Positions 7,315 to 13,932 of a stretch of DNA of 20,038 nucleotides are shown here, piece by piece (within the stretch, counting starts at the first letter, position 1; the number at the start of each line of letters is the position of its first letter). Under the pieces are notes generated by a model. That model saw only the letters and a list, made by a program, of their open reading frames with translations, was not told the DNA's origin and did not search any database. Location: contig DPQS01000037.1 of the NCBI GenBank assembly GCA_003537755.1, positions 18,545-38,582 on the forward strand, written 5' to 3'. The translations under genes and the position numbers were made by a program. Source of the DNA: Clostridiales bacterium. GTDB taxonomy: Bacteria > Bacillota > Clostridia > Christensenellales > CAG-314.

Positions 7315-7886
7315 GCCTGCAATTCGTCCAGCGTAAGCTGAAACGCTTCCACAAAGTGTTCCATAAAATAGTCCACTTCCGGGCTGTGGAATTTGACGAT
7401 TTCATTGTGCAACGTTTCCTTTGCCAGGCGGAATTCCGCATTACCGATGTTTACCTCGTCCACGCACTTGATGTAGGCGGCAATTTTGTCGGCGTATTTG
7501 ACAAACCTGTGCTCGATGCTTTCGTTGTCGTTTATTATTGTATCGTAAATTGCTGAAAGTTCGCTTGGCAAAAGGTCCAGAAGTTGCCCGTTGGAGTAAC
7601 GTTCGAGAGCCTTGTAAGCGTCGCGGATTTCGGGGTTGAAGTACTTGATGGGCGTTGGTAAATCGCCCGTCAGTACCTCGCTGGTTTCGTGGAACAACGC
7701 CTTGACGGCAATGCTGTTGGCGTCGAGATGTCCGCCGAAATACAGGTTGGAAATGTTGGCAAGCGCATGCGCAAGCACCGCAACCTGCTGGCTGTGTTCC
7801 ATGATGTTTTCGGTAAAGGTGTTGCGCATAAGGCTCCAGCGGTTGATATACTTCATGCGGTTGAGATAGGCGAAAAACTTGTACAT
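7311..7886 (-). CDS. HD-domain 5'-deoxynucleotidase, YfbR-like
   Basis: The protein resembles E. coli YfbR, a metal-dependent phosphatase of deoxynucleoside 5'-monophosphates, over its whole 191 residues. Shared stretches include RWSLMRNTFTENIMEHSQQV (16-35) and EVLTGDLPTPIKYFNPEI (70-87). Metal and catalytic positions that can be mapped are H31, H66, E70, D75 and D133. The exception is the HD dyad itself, which reads H66-E67, so the usual aspartate is a glutamate. The start is ATG 7886, with AAGGAG five bases upstream. It is the first gene of an operon with the degenerate ATPase (4-base overlap) and the S41 protease. The likely role is control of deoxynucleotide pools; activity with the Glu substitution is not certain. 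Confidence 0.88.
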   Translation of the reverse strand: MYKFFAYLNRMKYINRWSLMRNTFTENIMEHSQQVAVLAHALANISNLYFGGHLDANSIAVKALFHETSEVLTGDLPTPIKYFNPEIRDAYKALERYSNGQLLDLLPSELSAIYDTIINDNESIEHRFVKYADKIAAYIKCVDEVNIGNAEFRLAKETLHNEIVKFHSPEVDYFMEHFVEAFQLTLDELQA

Positions 7887-7897
7887 TGACTCTCCTT

Positions 7898-7927
7898 AGG
7901 CAAACCGACTTGCCTGAAAAAAGGCAA
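7898..7927 (-). promoter_or_regulatory. Two mutually exclusive hairpins in the leader of the HD operon
   Basis: On the minus strand the leader reads TTGCCT, loop, AGGCAA, loop, TTGCCT, then AAGGAG. The middle AGGCAA (complement of 7910-7915) can pair with either flanking TTGCCT (7922-7927 or 7898-7903), six pairs each. The second pairing ends directly against the ribosome site. No regulatory protein or ligand class is recognised. Confidence 0.35.
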
Positions 7928-8007
7928 AACGGCGAAAAATATAGATTTATTTTTTTTCATTTTACCACACAATACGCAAAAAGTGAAGTAAAACCGTCAA
8001 AAGTACT

Positions 8008-8035
8008 TTGAAAACGACAATTATTGTGCTATAAT
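8008..8035 (+). promoter_or_regulatory. Promoter for the gene at 8099
   Basis: TTGAAA at 8008-8013 and TATAAT at 8030-8035 are separated by 16 bases, with TGC directly before the -10 (extended -10). Transcription would begin near 8042. This rules out the upstream reading-frame extension to 8024 and supports the ATG at 8099. Confidence 0.8.
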
Positions 8036-8098
8036 TATTGTAATTATAATACAGGCGACTTAGCCGCGACAAGGCGGCGACGGGTTACGGAGGCGAAA

Positions 8099-8851
8099 AT
8101 GGGCAACAACAACGACCTTGCTTATTTTACCGACAGCATCAATACGCTGATAGAGGGGCAACTTATAATGGTAAACAAAAACATTGCCTCCGTTTTGCGT
8201 TGCATTGCAGGCAGTGAAATACTGTGCAAATGCCTGTCGGAAACGCTTCGCCTGACATCCTACGCCACAGAAATGTCGCGTGCACGCGTAACCTGGACGA
8301 GAAGCGACGGCGTTGTAGTGTCGCAACTGAAACTGCCGCAAGACCGCAACCGTCTGTTTGCCTTTGTCGTGTGTCTGCTTACCGAAGTTGACAGCGGACG
8401 GCGCAACTTCCTTGACTTTCTGCGTGAGTACTACACCGACGAATACAACAATCCCAGTTACGCCAAGTTTGCCGACGAAGTGCTTCGCCCGTTCAAGGCG
8501 GCGGTTACGGGCATACTGTCCTCCATCGACCCCGACAGCCTCAGCCCGACCAAGACAACCGGTGCCGAGCGATTTTTCAGCGTGGAACAAATCTACGTGG
8601 AATCGGCAACCATCGTGGGGGCGTTGCAAACCATGGACGACATCAACACCGTGCTTCGCGGCGAAAAGATGTCCGCGCCGGAACTTACCGAAAGCCAGAT
8701 TGTGCGCGAGTACCTGACAAACTCGTTGTACACCAAAAATCCGCGACTTATCGTCATCAGTTGGATTGCCTACAAAAACACCGTCGGCAAATACCAGTCC
8801 ACCGCCTACCTTCTGCAAAAATTGTCCAAAATTCTTGCACCGTTGCTTTAA
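8099..8851 (+). CDS. Conserved-looking helical protein of unknown function
   Basis: I do not recognise this 250-residue protein. It begins at ATG 8099, set by GGAGG five bases upstream and by the promoter at 8008-8035. It appears mostly alpha-helical, with no signal peptide and no clear transmembrane helix, so it is probably cytoplasmic. It has a run of hydrophobic helices around residues 85-100 (RLFAFVVCLLTEVDSG) and again near the C-terminus (IVISWIAYKNTVGKY). A short Ser/Thr/Pro-containing linker (about 140-155, SSIDPDSLSPTKTTG) separates an N-terminal from a C-terminal half. It has its own promoter and terminator, so it is a single-gene unit, divergent from the HD operon with 212 bases between the two starts. 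Codon use looks like that of its neighbours. The coding call is strong; no function can be claimed. Confidence 0.8.
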   Translation: MGNNNDLAYFTDSINTLIEGQLIMVNKNIASVLRCIAGSEILCKCLSETLRLTSYATEMSRARVTWTRSDGVVVSQLKLPQDRNRLFAFVVCLLTEVDSGRRNFLDFLREYYTDEYNNPSYAKFADEVLRPFKAAVTGILSSIDPDSLSPTKTTGAERFFSVEQIYVESATIVGALQTMDDINTVLRGEKMSAPELTESQIVREYLTNSLYTKNPRLIVISWIAYKNTVGKYQSTAYLLQKLSKILAPLL

Positions 8852-8860
8852 TTTGATTAC

Positions 8861-8901
8861 AAAAGTGCGCCCGAAGCGAAACTTCGAACGCACTTTTTTT
8901 T
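8861..8901 (+). terminator. Intrinsic terminator after the gene at 8099
   Basis: An outer stem AAAAGTGCG/CGCACTTTT (8861-8869 with 8889-8897) and an inner stem CGAAG/CTTCG (8872-8876 with 8882-8886) are followed by a T run reaching 8901. It starts 10 bases after the stop codon. The remaining stretch to 9115 contains no gene or clear signal. Confidence 0.88.
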
Positions 8902-9115
8902 ATTTTCAGAATATTTTACTAAAATAATACTTTCACTACAATAGACCGTTTTTTATATCTTAATACTAATATGTCATACCGAGCAGTCGGGCAAGCATTG
9001 TCGTCTGACGTATCGATATGCGCCTTTTGTTTAATCATTATTCTGCTTTAAGTTTAGTTCGTAACGCCTCGGGCTAAGCAATCGCACCGAAATACGAATT
9101 GCAACCGCACCGCCA

Positions 9116-11164
9116 TTACTCTTCGGCTTGCAGTTTCTTCGCTTCTTCCACAATCTTGGCAACGTTTGCGGCAGGTACTTCTTCGTAGCGAACGAAGTTC
9201 ATTTCAAACTTACCGCGACCTTGCGTCATACTTCTGAGGTCGGTTGCGTACTTGGAAATTTCGCCGAGAGGTGCCTCTGCCGTTACTACCTGTTTGCCGT
9301 TTACCATTTCGGTACCCATGATACGTCCGCGGCGTTTGTTCATGTCGCCCATGATGTCGCCAAGGTAGTTGTCGGGCACCACTATGCGCAGTTCGTAAAT
9401 AGGCTCCAGAAGCACGGGTCCTGCTTTTACGCAGCCGTCTTTGTAGGCAAGAATTGCCGCCATCTGGAACGCGATATCCTTACTGTCTACGGGGTGGCTT
9501 GATCCGTCAAACAACGTGGCTTTGAGGTTGACCATCGGGTAACCTGCAAGCACGCCCTTCTGGATTGCCTGGCGAAGTCCCTTTTCAACCGACGGGATAA
9601 ACTGACGGGGAACGGTGCCGCCTACAACGGCGTCCACAAACTCGAACACGCCGTCGGCTGCACCCGGCTCGAAGCGAACCTTACAGTGACCGTACTGTCC
9701 TGCGCCGCCCGATTGCTTCTTGTGTTTACCTTCGGCTTCCGCCATCTTGCGGATGGTTTCGCGGTAGGCAATACGCGGATCGGTGAGGAGGGCTTCGCAG
9801 TTGAACTTGCTCTTCAACTTTTTGCAGATGACGTCAAGTTGCGTTTCGCCGAGACCCGACAAAATCATTTCGCCCGTTTCGGCGTCTTTGGTTACGGTAA
9901 AGGCAATGTCTTCGTCCTTAAGTTTGCTAAGTCCGCCAAACACCTTGTCTTCGTCGCCCTTCTTGGCTGCGTACACGGCGCGGCTGTAAACGGGACGAGG
10001 AAGCTCAACTGCGGGCAATCTGACGTCACCGCTTTCGCACAACACGTCGCCGGTGCTTGTTGCCGACAACTTTGCCAACGCGGCAATGTCGCCTGCCACG
10101 GCGCAGTCCGTCGTTTCCTGCTTTTTGCCCTTCATAAAGTACACGGTACTGATTTTTTCCACGGCGTCGCTGTTTTCGTTTTTGAGCGACATACCGCTTT
10201 TAAGCGTACCGGAAACCACCTTGAAGATGGACAATCTGCCCACAAACGGGTCGGCGATTGTCTTGAATACACGAAGCACTACCTGCGCGTTGGGGTCGGC
10301 GGGGATAGCCTTGCCGTCGGCGTCGATCGTCGGACGCTTGTCCGGTCCGGGAAGCGCAGAAACGATCATTTCCAACAATCCTGCAATACCCTTGTTAGCC
10401 GTTGCCGAGCCTGCAATTACGGGCACTGCCGCGCCGTTAAGCAAAGCCGTGGCAAAGCCGCCCGAAACTTCTTCCGTGGTCAGCGTTTCGCCTTCGAAAA
10501 ACTTCATCATAAGTTCGTCGTCGCCTTCGGCAGCCATTTCCACCACTGCGCCGCGAGCCTCTTCGTATGCCGCGGAAAGGTCGGACGGGATGTCTGCGGA
10601 CAGGTCTTTGGCGTCGAAATCGACATAACTACCGGTAACGGCGTTTGCGTAACCAAGCATTTTTGCGCCCTGCATATTGGCGGCAATTACGCTGTGCACC
10701 TTGGGGAACTTGGCCTTGATTGCATCAACCGTTGCCGCATAGTTGGCATTTTCCTTGTCGATGCCGTTTACGAAAATCATACACGGGATCTTGTGTTCGC
10801 CGCAATATTCCAGTGCCTTTTCGGTGCCAACTGTCAAGCTGCCGGTTGCGCCTGTAACGATTACTGCGCTGTCGGCAACGGCAAGCGCTTCCAGCATTTC
10901 ACATTCGAAATCGAAGTAACCGGGCACGTCGATGATGTTTATTTTCTTGCCCTTGTAATTGCAGTTTGCCACGGACAAACTGATGGAAATCTTTCTGGAA
11001 ATTTCTTCCTGGTCGAAGTCCATCGTAGAGTTGCCGTCGTCAACCTTGCCAAGTCTGTCAAGTGCGCCTGCGTTGTACAAAATAGCCTCGGCCAAAGACG
11101 TTTTACCTTCTCCGCTGTGACCGATGAGGGCGATATTTCTGATGTCGTTTTGGGATAATGCCAT
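9116..11164 (-). CDS. EF-G-like translational GTPase (FusA2 type)
   Basis: The 682-residue protein has the full five-domain layout of elongation factor G. Its P-loop is GHSGEGKTS (15-23), and it has IDVPGYFDF (78-86) and NGIDKE (133-138). Canonical EF-G has AHIDAGKTT, DTPGH and NKMD. This pattern, with Tyr83 in place of the catalytic histidine, is that of the second EF-G-like group found in many Firmicutes and Actinobacteria alongside true FusA. Domain IV contains GQYGHCKVRFEPG, close to the EF-G pattern. The start is ATG 11164, chosen for AGGAG eight bases upstream; an ATG at 11206 would add 14 residues but has no ribosome site. It is transcribed alone from a near-perfect promoter. Its precise job in translation, ribosome recycling or stress is not settled for the group. 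No terminator is visible after it. Confidence 0.9.
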   Translation of the reverse strand: MALSQNDIRNIALIGHSGEGKTSLAEAILYNAGALDRLGKVDDGNSTMDFDQEEISRKISISLSVANCNYKGKKINIIDVPGYFDFECEMLEALAVADSAVIVTGATGSLTVGTEKALEYCGEHKIPCMIFVNGIDKENANYAATVDAIKAKFPKVHSVIAANMQGAKMLGYANAVTGSYVDFDAKDLSADIPSDLSAAYEEARGAVVEMAAEGDDELMMKFFEGETLTTEEVSGGFATALLNGAAVPVIAGSATANKGIAGLLEMIVSALPGPDKRPTIDADGKAIPADPNAQVVLRVFKTIADPFVGRLSIFKVVSGTLKSGMSLKNENSDAVEKISTVYFMKGKKQETTDCAVAGDIAALAKLSATSTGDVLCESGDVRLPAVELPRPVYSRAVYAAKKGDEDKVFGGLSKLKDEDIAFTVTKDAETGEMILSGLGETQLDVICKKLKSKFNCEALLTDPRIAYRETIRKMAEAEGKHKKQSGGAGQYGHCKVRFEPGAADGVFEFVDAVVGGTVPRQFIPSVEKGLRQAIQKGVLAGYPMVNLKATLFDGSSHPVDSKDIAFQMAAILAYKDGCVKAGPVLLEPIYELRIVVPDNYLGDIMGDMNKRRGRIMGTEMVNGKQVVTAEAPLGEISKYATDLRSMTQGRGKFEMNFVRYEEVPAANVAKIVEEAKKLQAEE

Positions 11165-11172
11165 TGTCAGTA

Positions 11173-11177
11173 CTCCT
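11173..11177 (-). promoter_or_regulatory. Ribosome site that fixes the EF-G-like start
   Basis: AGGAG on the minus strand lies eight bases before ATG 11164. The longer start at 11206 has nothing similar upstream. Confidence 0.8.
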
Positions 11178-11224
11178 GTAAAAATTTTCTCTTTGTTTGC
11201 AAACATTACAAACCACTGTTATTG

Positions 11225-11253
11225 ATTATATACTATCCGAGAGGCGATTTCAA
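11225..11253 (-). promoter_or_regulatory. Promoter of the EF-G-like gene
   Basis: On the minus strand, TTGAAA (complement of 11248-11253) and TATAAT (complement of 11225-11230) are separated by exactly 17 bases. Transcription would start near 11219, giving a leader of about 55 bases. Confidence 0.85.
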
Positions 11254-11305
11254 GGGGGTTTGCGAAATTTTTCAAGAATTATTTCAACTTTTTATCCGAG
11301 TTTTA

Positions 11306-11980
11306 TTACAACTGTGTTGTAAATTTGTCTGTAATATCTTCAAAGTTTTCGTCAAGCAGTACAAAGTCGCCCTCGTCGCGCACGTGCTTGCGGTACTTTT
11401 TGCGTATGCGGCGAACCACGCCGTCGGCACTGTCAAACACCTGCGCATTGGGGAACACCCGCTTGAAACACCGCTTGTAGTTGTTCATACTGCTGTGACC
11501 GAGTGCAATACAATCGAACTGCCCGACGTACATATCGGCACAAGCCGTGATGTAGTCCACAATGTGTTGCTCGTTGCCCTGCTCGGACAATTCCGGGAAA
11601 CGCGGCATGGCTACGGTGATTACGTTGTCCGCCGGCATGCGGTCGCAGGTAGCGTCGCAACATGCCACCAACACGTTGCTGACGGTGTAGGTTGCGGCAT
11701 GCAGTACGGGCGCCTCGCAGTAAAACACCGGCAGTCCGCGTGCAGACAACGCTCTGCCGACAAAAGAAAGCGCAACGCTTGCATACACCACGGCGTCGCA
11801 CCCCTGCTCGGACAAAAGCCGCTTTGTCAACTTTTCGACGCGGTCGAACAACGCGCGTTTCACCCCTCCGAAAGGTTTGTTGCACAGCACGAACTTGTAG
11901 TTGCACGGCAACGCCTGTTTTAATTTTTGCAAAAGGTAAAAACCGCCCGTGTTGTCGTCGATAAGTCCTATTGTAAGCAT
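11306..11980 (-). CDS. Glutamate racemase-like protein lacking both catalytic cysteines
   Basis: The 224-residue protein aligns by eye with glutamate/aspartate racemases. IGLIDDNTGGFYLL (4-17) matches the IDSGxGGxxVL start. KPFGGVKRA (35-43) matches the PYGxKS loop. CDAVVYASVALS (61-72) falls where xxVIACNTAS should be. FDCIALGHSS (155-164) falls where xxIVLGCTH should be. VFDSADGVVRRI (181-192) matches the VVDSAxAxA stretch. The first catalytic cysteine is thus replaced by Ala or Tyr and the second by His, so racemase chemistry looks impossible. The start is ATG 11980, with GGAGG eight bases upstream; a longer frame to 12121 lacks one and crosses the likely promoter. A true murI lies 7 kb away. 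A binding, regulatory or different enzymatic role is possible. The fold assignment is inferred from motif order. Confidence 0.7.
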   Translation of the reverse strand: MLTIGLIDDNTGGFYLLQKLKQALPCNYKFVLCNKPFGGVKRALFDRVEKLTKRLLSEQGCDAVVYASVALSFVGRALSARGLPVFYCEAPVLHAATYTVSNVLVACCDATCDRMPADNVITVAMPRFPELSEQGNEQHIVDYITACADMYVGQFDCIALGHSSMNNYKRCFKRVFPNAQVFDSADGVVRRIRKKYRKHVRDEGDFVLLDENFEDITDKFTTQL

Positions 11981-11988
11981 ATGCTCGT

Positions 11989-11993
11989 CCTCC
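11989..11993 (-). promoter_or_regulatory. Ribosome site that fixes the start of the racemase-like gene
   Basis: GGAGG on the minus strand lies eight bases before ATG 11980. This rejects the 47-residue upstream extension, whose first residues have no family resemblance. Confidence 0.8.
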
Positions 11994-12020
11994 GATGTAA
12001 ACATAATGTGGTACAAGCCT

Positions 12021-12026
12021 ATTATA
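12021..12026 (-). promoter_or_regulatory. Candidate -10 element of the racemase-like gene
   Basis: A perfect TATAAT on the minus strand lies about 40 bases upstream of the ATG at 11980. The -35 region at the proper distance (TCATAC or nearby) is poor. Confidence 0.45.
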
Positions 12027-12120
12027 TTAGACGACATTATTTTGTATGACGGCAAATCCGCGTGCCGATAAGACGCAAAAGTTTGAAGTCTGACTGATGC
12101 CGAATTTTCAATTGTTTCCA

Positions 12121-12218
12121 TGTCATTTCATGCTAACTAAAATACTATACAAAGGTCGTCCGGTCGGCAAGAAAAGTTGAGCCGGGTGCAGGATAGTCGT
12201 AACAAAGCGGAAATGACA
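12121..12218. repeat. Nested inverted-repeat element (98 bases)
   Basis: TGTCATTTC (12121-12129) is the exact reverse complement of GAAATGACA (12210-12218). Inside, ACTAT (12144-12148) pairs with ATAGT (12193-12197), and TCGGC (12164-12168) pairs with GCCGG (12181-12185) with one G-U. All three pairings nest around one axis. The element is flanked on both sides by CCA. It could be a small mobile repeat with terminal inverted repeats or a structured RNA. It matches no RNA class I recognise. Confidence 0.5.
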
Positions 12219-12240
12219 CCATTCGCCGCAGTCTTTTTTT
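12207..12240 (+). terminator. Possible intrinsic terminator overlapping the nested inverted repeat
   Basis: GCGG (12207-12210) pairs with CCGC (12226-12229), and AATG (12212-12215) pairs with CATT (12220-12223) around an ACAC loop. AGTC and seven Ts (12234-12240) follow. It shares bases 12210-12218 with the long-range stem of the inverted repeat, so only one of the two can form. Confidence 0.4.
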
Positions 12241-12283
12241 ACAGAATAACCTTTGAACCATATATTTACGTTTTAATTTAATA

Positions 12284-12313
12284 TTGACAACAACCGCGAC
12301 AAAATGTTACAAT
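12284..12313 (+). promoter_or_regulatory. Promoter of the methyltransferase-ECF operon
   Basis: A perfect TTGACA at 12284-12289 and TACAAT at 12308-12313 are separated by 18 bases, with TGT directly before the -10. Transcription would begin near 12320, so the protein must start downstream, at 12406. Confidence 0.85.
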
Positions 12314-12405
12314 ACTTGTATGTCGTACAAATCAGTTGTTCGGCTTACCGCTTCGGTAACAACCGACGTAACGGACAGTCGCACGGTGACAAACGGAGAA
12401 AACCA

Positions 12406-12990
12406 ATGCAAGTCAAAGAATTTTTCAATTCCGTCGCGGCAGAATGGGACGCCGCCGAAAAACATACGGCAGAAGAAATACGCCCCCTTGTAGACCTGTG
12501 CGACATACGCAAAACCGACAAGGTGCTGGATCTGGGATGCGGAACCGGCATAATCACCGCACTGCTTGCAGAACGCGCCTCCGAAGTTGTTGCGCTGGAC
12601 ATTGCCGACAACATGATTGACATCGCCAAGGCAAAATACGCGGACAGTAACCTTAACGTACGCTTTGTGTGCGGCGACTTTTACACGGCGGACTTGCCGA
12701 AGTTTGACTACGTGGTAATTTTCAATGCGTATCCGCACTTTACCGACAGCGCGGCGTTTGTCAGACGGCTGTACGAAGTGCTTAGAGGCGGCGGCAGATT
12801 TGCCGTACTTCACAACATAGGACGGGCGACTCTCGACAAGCATCATGACAATGTGAGGGACATTTCGCGAAGTCTGCTGCCCGTTGACGAGGAAAAACAA
12901 CTGTTTGCGGAACTTTTCGACATAGTACGCGCCGAAGAAACTCAAGAAAGGTATATATTGACAGGTACGAAAAATGAAAAATCAATCTGA
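12406..12990 (+). CDS. Class I SAM-dependent methyltransferase
   Basis: The 194-residue protein begins at ATG 12406, with GGAG seven bases upstream; an in-frame TTG at 12304 lies inside the promoter. It has the Rossmann-fold signature of small-molecule methyltransferases: motif I VLDLGCGTGII (40-50) binds S-adenosylmethionine, and the acidic D65 in ALDIADNM contacts the ribose. FDYVVIFNAYPHF follows as motif IV, and VLRGGGRFAVLHN as the post-motif strand. It resembles the Methyltransf_11/25 group, whose substrates cannot be told from sequence. It overlaps the following ECF gene by 17 bases, so the two are co-expressed, which hints at a shared metabolite. Confidence 0.88.
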   Translation: MQVKEFFNSVAAEWDAAEKHTAEEIRPLVDLCDIRKTDKVLDLGCGTGIITALLAERASEVVALDIADNMIDIAKAKYADSNLNVRFVCGDFYTADLPKFDYVVIFNAYPHFTDSAAFVRRLYEVLRGGGRFAVLHNIGRATLDKHHDNVRDISRSLLPVDEEKQLFAELFDIVRAEETQERYILTGTKNEKSI

Positions 12991-13747
12991 ACAAAACATC
13001 GGACAAACTTCCGAACTGCAGTATGCGGTGACAACTGCGGAAACCGCCGACGCCGAAACAAAAACAACCGTAGCAACGGACGAAGCAGCAAACGCGCAAT
13101 CGTCCGAAGAACAACTTAAAAACAAACGAAAGATACAAGCCAAAGCCGCAACGAAAAACACGGTGATAGCCGCGCTGTTTTCCGCGCTGTGCATAGTTTT
13201 GCCGATGGCATTTCATGCCGTGCCGCAAGGAGGACTTATCTTTTGCCCGATGCACATACCCGTGCTGCTTGCAGGACTTATCTGCGGCTGGCAATACGGG
13301 CTTGTTGTGGGAATCGTAGGTCCCACGCTGTCCATGCTTACAACGGGTATGCCGCCCCTTGCCACACTTCCGTCAATGCTTATCGAGTGCGCCGTGTACG
13401 GGCTTGTCAGCGGTCTGCTGATGAAGTTTGTCCGCACCGGGCACGTGTACGCAGACATGTATGTTTCCCTTATTGTCGCCATGCTTGCAGGACGTATTAT
13501 CGGCGGCATTTGCAAGGCGTTGTTCTTTACCGACGGCGAGTACACCATTGCCGCATGGGCGACGGCGTACTTCGTCAAAGCACTGCCCGGCATCGTGATG
13601 CACCTTGCGCTTATTCCAAGCGTTGTGTTTGCGCTTATGAAAGCGCGTGTAACAGAGGAACGCTACCCCAAAATAAAAGATGACGGGCGAAACGACTCTT
13701 CATCCGTCCAAAGTCAAACCTGCAATGAAACAGGCGAACAGAGATAG
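12974..13747 (+). CDS. ECF transporter S component, substrate unknown
   Basis: The 257-residue membrane protein has about six hydrophobic segments between residues 62 and 225. Recognisable stretches include CPMHIPVLLAGLICGWQYG (91-109) and VVGIVGPTLSMLTTGMPP (111-128), typical of ECF_trnsprt-family substrate-binding subunits. The vitamin or metabolite cannot be named; no riboswitch precedes it. Residues 1-58 form an unusual hydrophilic extension rich in Ala, Thr, Glu and Gln, and a charged tail of about 30 residues ends the protein. The ATG lies inside the 3' end of the methyltransferase gene with only a weak ribosome site, so translation is probably coupled. The energising ATPases and EcfT are not in the window. 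Confidence 0.82.
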   Translation: MKNQSEQNIGQTSELQYAVTTAETADAETKTTVATDEAANAQSSEEQLKNKRKIQAKAATKNTVIAALFSALCIVLPMAFHAVPQGGLIFCPMHIPVLLAGLICGWQYGLVVGIVGPTLSMLTTGMPPLATLPSMLIECAVYGLVSGLLMKFVRTGHVYADMYVSLIVAMLAGRIIGGICKALFFTDGEYTIAAWATAYFVKALPGIVMHLALIPSVVFALMKARVTEERYPKIKDDGRNDSSSVQSQTCNETGEQR

Positions 13748-13749
13748 AA

Positions 13750-13797
13750 ATGACCGGAGCCGAAGTCGGTAACAAAATAGCCCGGCTGCGCAAGTAG
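13750..13797 (+). pseudogene. 15-codon stub resembling the start of an XRE-type regulator
   Basis: Two bases after the ECF gene stop, an ATG opens a frame reading MTGAEVGNKIARLRK and then TAG. GNKIARLRK is very like the first helix of many XRE/Cro-type HTH proteins, which usually continue with a short turn and QEELA. No continuation is visible in any frame afterwards. It may be the remnant of a deleted regulator or a chance match in a very short frame. Confidence 0.3.
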
Positions 13798-13857
13798 TGT
13801 TTTTCTTTTCTGTTTTCCGGACAAATACACTATCAATCAAATCAGCACACCCCGTTC

Positions 13858-13889
13858 AAAAAAGGCAGATTGCGCATGCAATCTGCCTT
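13858..13889 (-). terminator. Intrinsic terminator of glyA
   Basis: A perfect 12-bp stem (13862-13873 with 13878-13889) with a GCAT loop is followed on the minus strand by six Ts. It starts 43 bases after the glyA stop. Confidence 0.88.
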
Positions 13890-13932
13890 AACATTTTACA
13901 AGAATATTATTCGACACTCGTCATCTTGTCGC

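Noticed and set aside
8969..9020. Decayed TGTCATACCGAG-type intergenic repeat
   Set aside because: Only the first dozen bases recall known repeats, and no matching inverted arm is found nearby.
9686..11158. 490-codon plus-strand open frame
   Set aside because: It is antisense to the EF-G-like gene and has no start signals.
12304..12405. N-terminal extension of the methyltransferase
   Set aside because: The frame starts inside the TTGACA/TACAAT promoter, and the extra 34 residues have no methyltransferase resemblance. GGAG sits before ATG 12406.
13758..13812. Terminator after the second ECF gene
   Set aside because: AGCCG/CGGCT gives only five pairs with a 20-base loop, and the T-rich stretch starts about 12 bases later.
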